Made by a program: the position numbers and the translations under genes. This document shows, one piece after another, positions 23,715 through 35,912 of a DNA stretch of 64,000 nucleotides; the stretch's first letter is position 1, and each line of letters begins with the position of its first letter. The stretch spans positions 5,200,001 through 5,264,000 of the forward strand of contig SCHM01000001.1 in assembly GCA_004123355.1 (NCBI GenBank), in the 5' to 3' direction. Under the pieces are notes generated by a model. The model did not search any database. It was not told where the DNA came from and saw nothing but the letters and a program-made list of their open reading frames with translations. The stretch is from Amphirosellinia nigrospora (taxonomy: Eukaryota > Ascomycota > Sordariomycetes > Xylariales > Xylariaceae).

Positions 23715-26700
23715 ATGTCAAGTGCTAGATCTGATCACCTGGCTATCGGCTACCCGCCCAAGTCTGCCGGCAGTCAACGTTCTACCTCCCCTGTCACTCA
23801 CATTTCTCCTATCGAGTCTCCCAGCGGCTCTTCGATCAAGTCTCCCTTCGGCATGTCAGGCGTCATGAATCCCGCTTCGAAAATAGGAGGCGCCTCGCGA
23901 TCGGGGGCTGGTTCTCCGTCGCACGATGGCACTCCTGGTTCTGCGAGACTCTACTCCAAGCGGTAAGTTTCAAGCCCAATCCTTCCACGCAACTATGGCG
24001 AATATACTGTCGCGTGTCTTGTCACAAGTTGACCTACGCTGACGATAATGAAATATAGGGCCAGAGAGATCCAAGCTCAAGAAGGTATCGCCGGCTTGCC
24101 CGTAAATAACCCGTGGGGTGGTCCACCTACCAGCGGAAATTCGACTCCCTTACGGGAGAATATTCCCGAATCACCCACCGATGGATTCCCAGACTTTGCA
24201 CAGTTGCCGACCACCGATAGCCTGCCGTCAACCAGACGAGCTCGGGCTGGCACTGTGCCTTCCCGATTTCCCGGAGGAAATCTTGGGAATGGCCTTCACA
24301 ATATCCCCACCCTTTCTACGCAGTCTTCTCGACCAACTCCCTCCCACACTCCATTCAATAAGACGCCACCTCCAGGTCTCACGGAAAATACGGCTGCTTC
24401 ACAATCCTCTACCCTCTTGTCAAGACTCCGCGCGGTTCTATGCCCCAGCGCAGCCCTTTCTCCCACGGTCCCGGTACTAGTTCGCCCTTTGGGCCATCTG
24501 TTTTTAGCACGTGGAATCCTAGCGGTCGAGAGGGGCAACACACTTGCCAGTATCGCGAGTATCGGATCTAACGGACCGAGTTCTCCAGCGCAGTCCGCCA
24601 TGTCAAAGGACGGCCCGGGCGACAACGATGTTCATATGAGGACTCTTGATTACCTAGGCTTGGCCGAGACACCCCAGCCAGCTCGCGCGCAGCTAGCCAC
24701 GCCTTACCTACCGGGGCTCGCAGATTTCACTAAACAAGCGAACCGGTTTCGGTCTTACTCGGTGAATAATAAAGACAAATACGCGGATGAGGAGGACGAT
24801 GGCTACGAAGACGACGTCTTAGCCGTGGAAAATTATGCTCGTTTACAGGATCAGCTTGCCGCTACTAATGCTGCTATCCACAGCCACAATCTTGCTGTGC
24901 AAAATTTCCAGTCTTTTGCCTCTCAGGCAGTTACTCGACCTCGCGCACGGACGGCTGGAGTGCTCGACCTTCAGGGGGCGGGCTCACGACTCATGCGCAA
25001 TTATTATCCCACTCCTTCGCGCCTTGATAATTCGATTAATGCCGCAAATATACGATTATCGGATGAGACAGAGAGACGACCTCCCAACGCTGTAGCTGCG
25101 ATGAATATGGGCCGTTCGAATAGCCGAAATAATGGGCTATTGACAGCGGAAGAAGCCGGCCTTGAGGGCCCAACTAGTGCATTGTGGCTAGGGAGCATTC
25201 CGACATCGACCACAACCTCCACGTTGACGGAAATGTTCAAGTCCTATGGACCTATTCTGTCTGCTAGAGTATTGACACATAAGAACTGTGGTTTCGTCAA
25301 TTTCGAGAGGGTCGACAGTGCTATTGCAGCCAAGGCTGGTATGAACGGGAAGGAGATATTCCCAGGTGCTGGCCCGATTCGTATCAACTTCGCTAAACCA
25401 CCCTCAGCTTCTAATACACCCGGCCATGACGGGGCTTTCCCAAGCCCAAGTCCTGACCCCTTTGCCAAAAACCAAGATCCTAGTAGTGCAACTGCTACTG
25501 GCATTACCACAGATAATGCGTCTTCTGCCGCGAATGCCTCAGTCACAACCCCAGTCATCCCCCTCTTCGCGATATGACCAGCGATATTCTGCAGATTGTT
25601 AGGTCTTTTGGGGCATCAGACGAAGATACCTTTAGGATTTCACATAGCCTCCAGCAAGCAATTCAGTACACTGCGTTTGTTGACGAAATCCCCCCTGTCC
25701 GCGAAGCTACTCATACCAGGGTTCATGATGCTCCCAAGTTGAGAGATATTCGAAAGCGCATTGACAACCAAAGCTTGTCTCAAGCGGAAATAGAGAATAT
25801 TGCCGTTGACATGCTTCCGAGATTGCCGAGCTATCGTCAGATTACCTTGGCAATACGGTTGTCCAAAAGTTGTTTGAGCACTGTTCTGATGAGCTTCGAG
25901 ATGCCATGCTTACCGAGATCGCTCCACACATGGCTGAGATCGGTGTCCACAAGAATGGCACATGGGCGGCTCAGAAGATTATTGATGTTTGTAAAACACC
26001 TCATCAAATGTCATTGGTCGTCGAAAATATTCGATCGTACATTATTCCGCTATTTCTCGATCAGTATGGCAACTATGTCTTGCAAGGATGTCTGAAGTTT
26101 GGACCACCCTTCAACGATTGTATATTTGAGACTATGCTCAGTAGGATGTGGGAGATTGCTCAGGGGCGCTACGGAGCTCGGGCAATGAGAGCATGCCTCG
26201 AAAGCCACCACGCTACGAAGGAACAACAGAGGATGCTTGCTGCTGCCATTGCTTTACATAGCGTCCAACTTGCAACAAACGCGAATGGGGCACTTTTGTT
26301 GACGTGGTTCCTAGATACGTGCACGTTTCCTCAACGACGAAGCGTCCTAGCACCTCAACTCGTTCCTTATTTGGTTCATCTATGCACGCACAAGGTTGCG
26401 TATCTCACGGTCTTGAAGGTCATCAATCAAAAAGCGGAACCTGACGCACGGGACACCATCCTAAAGGCTCTTTTCTTCACGCCCAAGGACCAAACCCTTG
26501 AGGCGATTCTTAGCGACCATGCTTGTGGAGCTACGCTGATTTTCAAAGTTCTGACCACTCCTTTCTTTGATGAGACGATTCGGACCCAGGTTGTCGAAAA
26601 CGTTAAGAACGTTCTGGTACGCATCAAGGCACAACCGAACCAGGGATACAAGAGATTGATGGACGAGGTTGGCTTGTCTACTCGAAGTGGCGGCGGCGGA

Positions 26701-27314
26701 TCTCGGGATCAATCTGTGGGCCGCCATGTGTCAAGTGAACGGCAACGCCCTACTTCTCGCCAAGCCCAGACAAACGCCGCTGCCATGCAGCAAAACTCGC
26801 AGTACGGCAATCAATATCTGAACCCGCTCAACCAGGGCAACGCGGCAGCCAACTACGATATGGGTGGTTATTCTGTCCCACGCAGCGAAAATGGAGATCC
26901 CAACATGCCCCCTATGCATCATACGGGCCCCAGGCTCCAGTATATAACGGACCCAATGGATCAATGGCACCTGTAAATATGCCGCCAATGCAATACCAGC
27001 AAAATATGCTTTCGCGTGGCACACCTCCCATGAATAATTTCTACCCGCCCGTCCAGGCTGGATATGGAGGGTTTAACAACCCAAATCCCGCAATGGACCA
27101 ATATCGGGGTCAGAATGTGGCGAATAATAGTCCCATCCAACCACCTGGCGCTGCGGCTGGTTTTGCCCCTCCTGGATTTAATATGGGAGTGAATATGCCG
27201 GGCTATGGCTATCCTAATGGGATGCCAACTGGGCCATACCTACAAGAGCAGCCTGTCGGCTCGAGACGTGGGCGAGTAGGCCAACCCCCTCGAAAGCGAT
27301 CGCCTCGTCCTTGA
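23715..27314 (+). CDS. RRM plus Pumilio-repeat RNA-binding protein (Jsn1/Puf2-like)
   Basis: Post-transcriptional regulator that binds 3' UTRs of target mRNAs. In yeast, Jsn1/Puf1 and Puf2 bind messages for membrane and mitochondrial proteins. The start is MSSARSDHLAIGYPP. A Ser/Pro-rich disordered region of about 400 residues follows, with an intron at about 23964-24058. The RRM contains SALWLGSIPTSTTTSTLTEMF (RNP2-like LWLGSI) and NCGFVNFERVDSAI (RNP1-like). PUF repeats include LFEHCSDELRDAML, HKNGTWAAQKIIDVC, DQYGNYVLQGCLKFG, GRYGARAMRACLESH and TNANGALLLTWFLDT. The C-terminus is Gln/Asn/Gly/Pro-rich, ending PPRKRSPRP. Single-base losses occur near 24418, 25540, 25800 and 26960. A second break near 24530 restores the frame, so a stretch of about 35 residues is read out of frame between them. 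Confidence 0.88.
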
Positions 27315-28234
27315 ATAGCGACACTGGCAGCAGTTCCGTCTCAGAGATGAACGTAGCCCCTTTTCACAACGCTTGAGGGGAGACGCGCCGGCCTCTAGAG
27401 CAAGACAGTTTATTCATGACCAATCTTTATTTTATACAATTACAGGGGTCGATATGATCGGATGCGGATCTCTACTTGGTTGTTTTATCTTGAGAAATCA
27501 AGCACGAGTAGAAAGTTTACGCTTCTGCGACCCAAAACTTCGATGCGCAGCTTGGCTGCTTTTTCTCTCTCTTTTTATCCGTGAGGGCAGGGGACCTCTT
27601 CGGTCATTTCTGGATGCTTTACACAGTTCACGTTCGTTTAAATAACATTTTCAAGGCGATTTATAGATACAACTGTCTCCATTACGACCAAAAGGAGTTG
27701 TTTTACTGCTAGTCGAGACTGGTTAGGGGAACTCGGGGAGCACAGATTGATGTTTCAAAACATCATCCTCTTGGAGGGCGCTTCCATAGCACTCACCTCG
27801 TGTAGAACAGCAAAGACGGTTGGGTTTTATGAGGCAAATGGTCCCCTAGAGGATACGAAAAGCATGATTGTTATACAGTGGAAAAAAGGGCAATCAAATG
27901 ATCCTTTGCCGTCGCTTGACACGCCATTTTCGTTCCGTTTCCTGATTCCGCTTCTGCTTCGCGTTCAATTGTACTAAGAAATGCATTAAGATAGGTAGAT
28001 ACTACCTATGTAGTAGACCTCCTAGTGATGAGAATCTGTAAGGTTGTATGTATTTGTTCTAAATATGACATCAATCCTGTCGTGTCAATTTTGAAACCCT
28101 CGCGTGTTAGACATGTATTCCATGTCCAAAGAACTCATTGCAACGTAGTCAATACTGCTGCTTGTCAACCCGAGCCTCGCCCACGTAGGTTAATATTGGC
28201 GGCTGTATATTTATTTAGGTAGGTAGTCCCACGC
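27315..28234. other. Spacer after the PUF gene
   Basis: 920 bases holding the PUF 3' UTR and the 3' side of the small membrane-protein gene. Short open frames at 27373-27645 and 27747-27977 show no protein signature. Confidence 0.45.
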
Positions 28235-28588
28235 TTAGTATCCGCTTGCCTTTCCGCGGCGACGGCGACGGCCAAGGCCGCTACTGAAGAGATGAGTAGT
28301 CAGAGCAACCAAAGCCCATCCGAGGTTATTCACCATACTTGGATTCGTGCCGGTCGCCGCTCTCGTAGTAGTTCCCAAGTTGTCCCCGTCTGCGGAAGTG
28401 CCCAACGACGAGAGAAATGCGGCGCCGGAGTTTAGGAGGCTGGCGGCCGACCCGCACAGACACGCGAAGAAGCACCACCGCGCCTTGACGAGTAGGTAGA
28501 CTAAAACTACAAGGAACACTTGGAATCCGGATTTGATTAAGCTGGCAATGGTGCGGAGGATGTAGATTAGTGTGCTTCTTAGGGCCAT
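28235..28588 (-). CDS. Small hypothetical membrane protein, 117 aa
   Basis: No family recognised. Translation from the ATG at 28586-28588 gives MALRSTLIYILRTIASLIKS, then a strong membrane helix VFLVVLVYLLVKARWCFFAC that runs into LCGSAASLLNSGAAFLSSL. A Ser/Thr/Asn-rich linker follows, then a second weaker hydrophobic segment NNLGWALVALTTHLF and a basic tail GLGRRRRRGK. The frame is uninterrupted and the composition is coherent (hydrophobic, then polar, then basic), which supports a real gene, but there is no homologue to confirm it. The start is preceded by a GGTT repeat (28590-28612) in the leader. Confidence 0.5.
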   Translation of the reverse strand: MALRSTLIYILRTIASLIKSGFQVFLVVLVYLLVKARWCFFACLCGSAASLLNSGAAFLSSLGTSADGDNLGTTTRAATGTNPSMVNNLGWALVALTTHLFSSGLGRRRRRGKASGY

Positions 28589-30480
28589 CTTGTTGGTTGG
28601 TTGGTTGGTTGTTTCCGAATTACGTGGCGTGGGTGTTGTTGTATTATTGTTGGATCGTTGGTTTCGCACTTAGTTTGCTCGCGACTTATTCTGCTTTTCT
28701 TTTTGAGGCGGGGCTTATTTTTGCTTTATATAAAGATATCTGGAGGTCTGTGTGCCTGGGGCGAGGAGGAGAAGGAAAGGGGGCACGTAGATAGATCATA
28801 TCTTTGTGTGAATCGGTGCGACTAGACGTTGTCTGATCACTATAGACTGACTGACTATCTCTCGTGCCAACTGGCATTCGCGAGAACGTGTTATCTAGGA
28901 CATATGTATCGCGAAACTTCTAGAGGAAGAGATGTTTCGAGATCTACCTACCTTGTTGACATGATGGACAGCGGGAGAAGATTAACAAAGAACCCCGTCC
29001 CCCGTATCAAAAATCACTAGATTAGACGGTCTTCTGGAATAGGCGGTAGTGACTATGGCCATAGAGAGTCTGTATATTCGGATCTGTCCGGTTATCCCAG
29101 GCTGTTGATCCATCCCACCATAGTCTAGAGAGGCATGTCAGAGAAGGCTCGGTTTGATCACAAGACTGTGGGCATCTTTATTCTTTTTCTCATTTCTGTT
29201 GGGATTTCTTTTCCCTATAATTGGTATTTACTTGCCTATCTATCAACCATCTGGCTGTGTGCAATATTCAGGTCTAATTTTCCGCTACTCCGTCTCGCTC
29301 TGGCAGTTAGCTTCTGTGCGACGCTTGCTGGGATAGAGGAAGACTTGACATGATGATTGCGCATGTTAACAAGGAATGGAGGGCTAATGAATAATCTGCC
29401 ATTGACTACTGTTTAGACATAGCTAAATCTACTTGGCATTATAGATAAGTCTTGAGGCTCAGGAAAATACTGTCAGTTCTGTGGGGTGTGTGAAATGGGA
29501 CATTGCCCTTGGGTGCCGAAGAAAATAGTGTTTATACACTAGGAACGCCAGACAGTTCAATATGTGGGCAAGATTATACACACACACACACACACATAGC
29601 AGGACAATACGTGGAAAGTAGTTTTTTATTATGCGACCAATGCCCGGGTTCTCTTTACGCCATACCATATGCAGGGATCTTTTGATCTTCCAAATCTACA
29701 TCTCCTCATTTCTGGTGTCGTGTGTTGATGGCAACACATGTCAACACAATTTCAGGAATACACGACCTATCGCGTCCGCATAACATGTGTGGAAAGATGT
29801 CGCCAATCGGATCAAAGTTCAAGCTACTCATGACCAAGAGTGATTGGATACTTCCAAGTGCACATCTTAGGAGGTAGGTAGCATTGTACCCGTATTTCTG
29901 CTTTGTTTCTTACTGTTATTTGATATGAATAGGGTGAGCCTATGACAACGTCCTATTTTCCTGTCATCACAACGTGTCATGTGTGGGTAACAGGAGAGTA
30001 CCATGATCGAGTACCACGTCAACGTATCAGGCTGTAGGCCAATCAGAACGGATTGATTGATAGTCAAGTGACATTTGTGGCATCACTGATTGCCGGGACC
30101 AGGAGACATAGAGGCCTCTTGATAGGCAGTAGTCGAGAGCAAACGAGCTCAGTAAAGTACCGAGTCTGCAAGATCTGAGAGCGTTATCATGGCTAAGGCG
30201 AGTGAAGAAAGTAACCCAACGGGACTGTTTGGGGGCGGCCTTTGAAGTGTCTACCAAACATTCCAATGCAGCTCATCCTCATGGCTGGATAAGGTCATGA
30301 AGTAGGGTCAGATATTGCGCTATTGTGGACAACTGCGCACTCGTAAATGAAACGAGAAATTTTCAGTCGATGTGCATGGCAGTGTCTAGAGCAGGCTTGG
30401 TGTCATTAGCATCCTGAGCCTTCTCCACGTCGTGCGAACCAGCCTGATCAAGCTTCAATTCATCCATAACGGTTGAGTCA
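28589..30480. other. Spacer with simple repeats
   Basis: 1.9 kb without a supportable gene. A (GGTT)n tract lies at 28590-28612 and an (AC)n microsatellite at about 29577-29596. An open frame at 29135-29353 encodes a short hydrophobic stretch but has nothing else in its favour. Confidence 0.5.
29577..29596. repeat. (AC)n microsatellite
   Basis: About ten AC units within the spacer between the small membrane-protein gene and rco1. Plain dinucleotide repeat, useful as a length marker. Confidence 0.9.
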
Positions 30481-33400
30481 TCATGAAATATGCGGGGTAA
30501 GTGCTTTGAGTTCAGTGTCCGACTTCTCGCGGGAGGCATGGTGTGTACGACGCTCGAGGATCTTAGAGACTTTCTGTTTTATAACATCTGCCTGCGCGAG
30601 AATAGCTTTGAGGGTAGTGATGTCAGTATCGGCTAGACTATCATCAGTCATGCACTGTGCATCGCCTTGAGCTATCAAGGAGACAATGGCTGGGTTTGCT
30701 TGGGACTGTAGCTGAGGAGTTGTTAGCCTGATGGTCTGGGGGATGTGGATATAGAACTGGATGCATCATCTTACCATCACAGCCTGAGCTAGCTGATGGG
30801 CCCCATCACCTTGGCCTTCGGCTAGCTGTAGCAGAGTCAGCGCAGCGTGCTGTTCTTCTAGGCTTGGCGGGTTGGGTGCAACGATCGAAGCGGGGTCAGC
30901 AATTGTTCCAGGCTGAAGGTTGGATTTCCCACGGTTTTGGTGAACTCTGTAATCGTTGGGATTAGATGATGTAAAAGGAGTTGTTTGGTGTCACTAACCG
31001 AGAGATGAAGTCCTGCTTGATGCCCTTCGCAGACAACCGGAATACGCGGCCAAACGCCTTCTTTTCCTTCCACGCGACTTCGTCATCGTCACTGTCATCT
31101 TCCTCGATCTCTATCCATCCGTTGTTGGCCAGACCGCGACTATAACCTTGCTCGATCACAGGCATGTCCTTGATTTTGCGATATTTATGAGCGGGAGCCA
31201 GCCTGGCAGGAAGGTCACCAAGCAAGTCATCAACATGACAAGGACAGCGCCATGTACGCAAGATGGGCGGAAGAGCTAGAGGAGGGCTGAGGCATTCAAG
31301 GTGCCAATTTAGGCCACAAACGGAGCAAGGAATGATGGGTCGATTGTCCGTCACTCCTTTGTGACACTGGTGACACAGAACCGCCTTGTCACCATTTCTA
31401 AGCTTAAAGAAATCGAACGTCTCCTCTGCATTCTTTTTGTTTACCCTAGAAACCCAGGTTAGTTTAAACAAGCAGTACGGCCGAAATGTGAGATACTCAC
31501 TTGGGCTTGGGGGGCACGGCCTCCTCATACTCGCCCTCCGGCCCAGTCTTTACACCTTCGAAACACTCTCGAACGGACTCAGGGAGGCGGAAAGCACGAG
31601 GATTTTTGCGTTGTAAACTAGTAACGAGCGCGCCAAAGATACCCTTATGCTCGTTCATAAGTGGTGGATGGTACCGTATTTGACATTCATTACAGTACCA
31701 TTCGTCGGGAATATGACCCTGGTCCATTGGGGGTCAATGCACGTAAAGTGGAAAGAAAACGTGCATCCATCGCAGCAGACTAATTCTCCATTGCCACCAC
31801 AAGCATAACAAGAGTCGTCATTATCGTCCTGGAGTGCGTTGTTAGCATCTTGCACTAAGCGGCCTGGCGGATTGCTGCGCAGGATCCGGTAAAAGCGGGA
31901 ACCTAAAATCAGCACCCCCAACTTTGTGCTTGGAATCCTAGGGCTGGGCTTTCCCTCACTGCTTCCTTGATTCTCTGAGTCCCTTATGCCATGGAATCTC
32001 AACCATCAATAAAAAGGAGAGAAATAGAGATGCAATGAAGGTTCTGCGCCCAAAAAAACAATTGAAGGCGAAGACGAGTGACCTGTAAATTTATTGCTCA
32101 CCTGATTGTTGAATATGCCGTTGCCCACAGGGCTCGGTCGCTCACCGTTACCACGAGGAATTCCCGCAGATGTGCCCTTCTTCTTCATCGGTCTGGTGCA
32201 AATAAAGGTAGAGTCAGCGAATCTCAATCGACAGAAGACAAGACAGTTATAGGGACTAGGATCAAGCACATCGGGCTAGGTGTTTTTTTTCGCCCAATCT
32301 GCAATTATGTGGTGCCACATCGCCACCTGGGTCTGCCTCACTTGTGACAGCACAACCAAGCCCCTACAAACGGCACACTTGCCAGCATCATGCATGTAGA
32401 TAGATGGACATAGGACTGCGACTTACGATGTTTTGACGCGTAATCCACCTCGAGGCTTCTTGGAGGATCTTGGGTTCGTTGGTGTTGCAGCGCGCGAGTT
32501 GCGTGCGGATGAGGGCTCAAAATCTGCCCTGAAGGACGATACAGTTGGTGAGCTCGCGTCATCAAACTCGTCATGATTCCTCTTGGCTGCTCTAGCAGCT
32601 CGTGAAGTCTTTGCGGGAGCTGGTGTCCGTGACAACCGACCACGCTCGGGAGGAGGGCCGGTAGCTGCGGCAACGACTCTAGCTCATCGGGCAACGAGTC
32701 TATCCAAGAGGCTCACGGACGAAGCTCTCTACCGAGGCACTCTTGGTGTTAACAGCCGTCTCTGACTTCCAGGAGAGCTTCTTTTGGGTGAAGGCGTCGG
32801 TAGATTCATCGAAATCCCCAAAACGGCTCTGGAACTTGAGTGTGGATATGGACTGGTTTGTATGAGGACGGTGAGTGCCGTTGGAGATGGTGGTTGTGGA
32901 GGATGTGATGATAGCGGCGGGCATGCTCGAGTCCCGTGAGTGAGGATAGTGAGTAGGAGTGTTTTGCTCGGAAGCAGGGTTGGGCGAAACAATCTGCTTT
33001 TTGATGGCGGGTTTCGCCTGCTCAACGCTGATTGGCTGCATCGAACCTGCCGGGATTTGTGCATTATTTCCCTCGGCGTGTTCGCCCTCCATACGCGACG
33101 CCTCCAGATCGCCATCCACACTGCCCATGAAGTCGTCATAATCCTCGATCGCGTCATCGGGGACCGACGAGAGAGACGAGGTGCTGCTGACCGAGCCCGA
33201 GCGTGTTTTCTTGCCTCTTGGTGACTTGTGCTTGGCGATACCGCCGTGAGGACGAAGGATTTGGTGATGATCGCCATTCCTCAGTCTGTGTGGAACCGCG
33301 CCATTCACGGCGGTTGGGAGATCAGGATGTGCATCGGCTTGCTTTGTAGGCGTCTTTTCTGCTCCTTCCGTCTTGCGTTTTTTGCTGATGTGGCCATCGA

Positions 33401-34703
33401 CATCAACATCGACATTGACGTCGACTTCAACCTCCACATCGCTAGCAGCGTCCCGAAGAAGCGTGGCAAACTCCATCTTGACCAAGTTCTCGTAAGGCGC
33501 AGGCTCCGGCTTGTGTGGTGTGAAGCGGCTGCCCGTAGAAGGCGGCACAAAGTAGTAGCACCCTTTGTTCTCTTTCTTGCCTCTTTTTTCTTTTCGCTGA
33601 TTAAGCGGCGGAACTTGCGGATGGTCTTAGGCGTCGCACGCTGGTAATAAATATCCTCGATCATAGACACAAAACTCGGTTCTCCCGAATTCTCGTCGTA
33701 GAGAAGACGCAAGGCCCACGCAGTAGGGTAACGGAAGTGACGGAGAGCCTCTTCTACTGCAATCTCTACAATTTTATCAGCCTGCTCTTTGTCGTCAGGC
33801 TCACGCGCTAGATGATGACTAGATGAGGCATCGGAGTGGGTGGGTGATGGAGGAGCGGGTGTGGGATCAGGTGTAGGATCAGGAATAGCGGGTGCAGGGC
33901 TAGACCGTGCACTCCTGTGCCTGTGTGACTGCCTGCGCGGGTGGACGGGAGTGGCAGAAACGGAAAAAACATCTGAATGGCCGTCATTTGGCGGGTTGCG
34001 GCGAGCTTTGGATTTCTTAGGCATGTTCTTAGGCACGTAGTCTCCGTCGTCCAAGTCATCCACGACCGGAATAGGTAGCGCAAGATGCGGTGTTGGCGAC
34101 AACGAGGCGTCGGCAACAACGGCATCATCCACCATTCCCGTCGACTCGCTAAATGACATGTATGTGATATCAGGCGGAGTTCCTGTTGCGCTTGGCGCCC
34201 CAGCACCCGTGGCGGCGGGCGAGAAGGGCTTTTTCAAAACTATCCTCTTCACTGTCGACGCAGGGGCAGGCGAGGAACCGTCTGCAGAGAGAGGAGTCTT
34301 CTTCAGCATAGCAGCCTTAGGCATGGTACCCAAGGGGGCCATGTTCTCGAGGACGCCAACGCGAACCAGACCAGCCTCCTGGAAGCTAGGTTTATTCTGC
34401 ACCGGCGGTTCCAGCCAGCGCTGCATAAGCGTGCGGGAACCGTCGCTGTTTCCTGCGCGACTCTGGCTGGCAGACGAGTTCGAGTGGCGATGCGGACTCG
34501 AGAAGCGCGACCGGGTGGGCTTGGAGTGTGAAGACGACATGGCGCGCGGGCGTCTGTCCTGCGCTGGTGAAGTTTGCTCGCGCGAATGCTCGCGCGAGTG
34601 TGGGGAGCGAACCCCCTTTTGCGTCTGCGGCTGCGCGGGCGCGGGCGCGTTACGGGTTACAGCCTCACACGACGAGCTCCCTTCGCGGCGCGGCGGAGAC
34701 TGC
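30481..34703 (-). CDS. rco1: Rco1-like PHD-finger protein (Rpd3S deacetylase complex)
   Basis: Scaffold and histone-reading subunit of the small Rpd3 histone deacetylase complex, which with Eaf3 recognises H3K36-methylated gene bodies. The conserved N-terminal block is LMQRWLEPPVQNKPSFQEAG followed by LVRVGVLENMAPLG. A long disordered region contains AYENLVKM-like PYENLVKMEFATLLRD. PHD1 reads CYACGGNGELVCCDGC, FHFTCIDP and EWYCNEC. PHD2 reads CHQCHKG, IIPCSVCGLNWHLECLSPPL and WRCPCH. An acidic segment EIEEDDSDDDE and the C-terminal FGRVFRLSAKGIKQDFISR block follow. The N-terminal exon begins after a TGCAG acceptor near 34703; the first ATG exon lies upstream and was not placed with certainty. 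Single-base losses shift the frame near 33555 and 32680. At least five introns are present. Confidence 0.85.
33370..33450 (-). repeat. Low-complexity Val/Asp repeat in rco1
   Basis: An imperfect GATGTC/GATGTT repeat encodes DVEVEVDVNVDVDVDG within the disordered region of Rco1. It is a slippage-prone coding microsatellite. Confidence 0.75.
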
Positions 34704-35912
34704 ACAAAAGGTTAGCTGACAGACACGATGCAGCACCAGGACTACGCACTTCTCTTTTGCACACTGCGCATGTGCACGGGCGGTTGGTCGCGTTGTGATG
34801 GTTGAATCGGATACGCGGTATGGGGACGGAATGCTGGAGTAGAAAGGAGAGCTCCAAAAAAAATTATTACTGGGCTTAGCCAGCCTGCAGCGCAGCGCAG
34901 GACAGCACTGCGCTTCTCACAGCGCTCCTGTTACCTACTTACTACCTACTTAATGTACTCACTTAGTGCTGGAATCCACCCACCACGCGCTGCTGTCCAG
35001 GGGGTGAAGACAGATCCAAGACTCCTGCCGCCGCTCCTATTCACTCACCCCACGTCGCTCGAGTAACGGATTGACATGCTTGACCCAACGCACTTGTTAT
35101 TTATTCAAAAGTTTCTGTCTGCAATGACCATTTACACAAATCACCAACAAACAGAATAACTTATACGGGCGCCCCCGAAAGGGCTATGCATGCACATCCG
35201 GGTAACTCGAATGTTTCCACCCTCTATAATTTGCTGAATGAAGTCAGTCACCTGACGGCTCGTGATCCCCTGCTTTGGTGGCAACATTCCCAGGGTCTCG
35301 TGTTTTCTGTTGGAGCCCATCGCCTGCCTGTCTACGCAGCGTCACACTCGATGTTGCTGTTTGTTGGCCTAGGTTTCCGTTTGTCATCCCCGGGTTCCTG
35401 CAGTTGAAAGTCTCGAGCGATGATACTACAGCACAAAGGTAGTCCAATTCTACCCTTATATTGCCAGCCCACCCAAACATTCTCGCTTCTCGTTGCTGTT
35501 GCTATCGACTGATAATTATGTTCTTGGTCCGATAGAACTGATCATTCTTCTGCTGTCCACCTCCCGTCTCTATATAGAGCATTGAGTCAAGAGGCACACT
35601 ATGTTGGACAGTAGGTGGGTTTTGTGCTTGAATCAAGCTTTTTTCTCTTTGTCTTCTGTGGAATGCTAAAACAGTGCTCATTATATGAGTAGCGAATTTT
35701 AGGGGGCGCCCTACCATATCCTTGGTAGGTATGTCCTATGCCCAAACTTTTCTTGGCAGTCGGGGCAACGAGCTCTCAGCTAGGCCCGCCATCGACATGT
35801 GAAATTAGTCGCGTTAGCCCCCCTCTTCCGTGCTGGCCTAGCCATCACCAAAGCTTGCTGGTGGTCATTCAAACACACTACAACCGTTGAGCGCTTTTAT
35901 GGAATGCGACGA
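34704..35912. other. Spacer and likely rco1 first exon
   Basis: The first about 150 bases should contain the start codon of rco1 and a first intron (branch-like GCTAAC just before the acceptor). The remaining about 1 kb has no supportable gene and lies upstream of rco1 and downstream of the next minus-strand gene. Confidence 0.45.

Noticed and set aside
34158-34715. Long plus-strand open frame of 185 codons opposite rco1
   Set aside because: It is the antisense shadow of the GC-rich rco1 exon and has no protein-like signature of its own.
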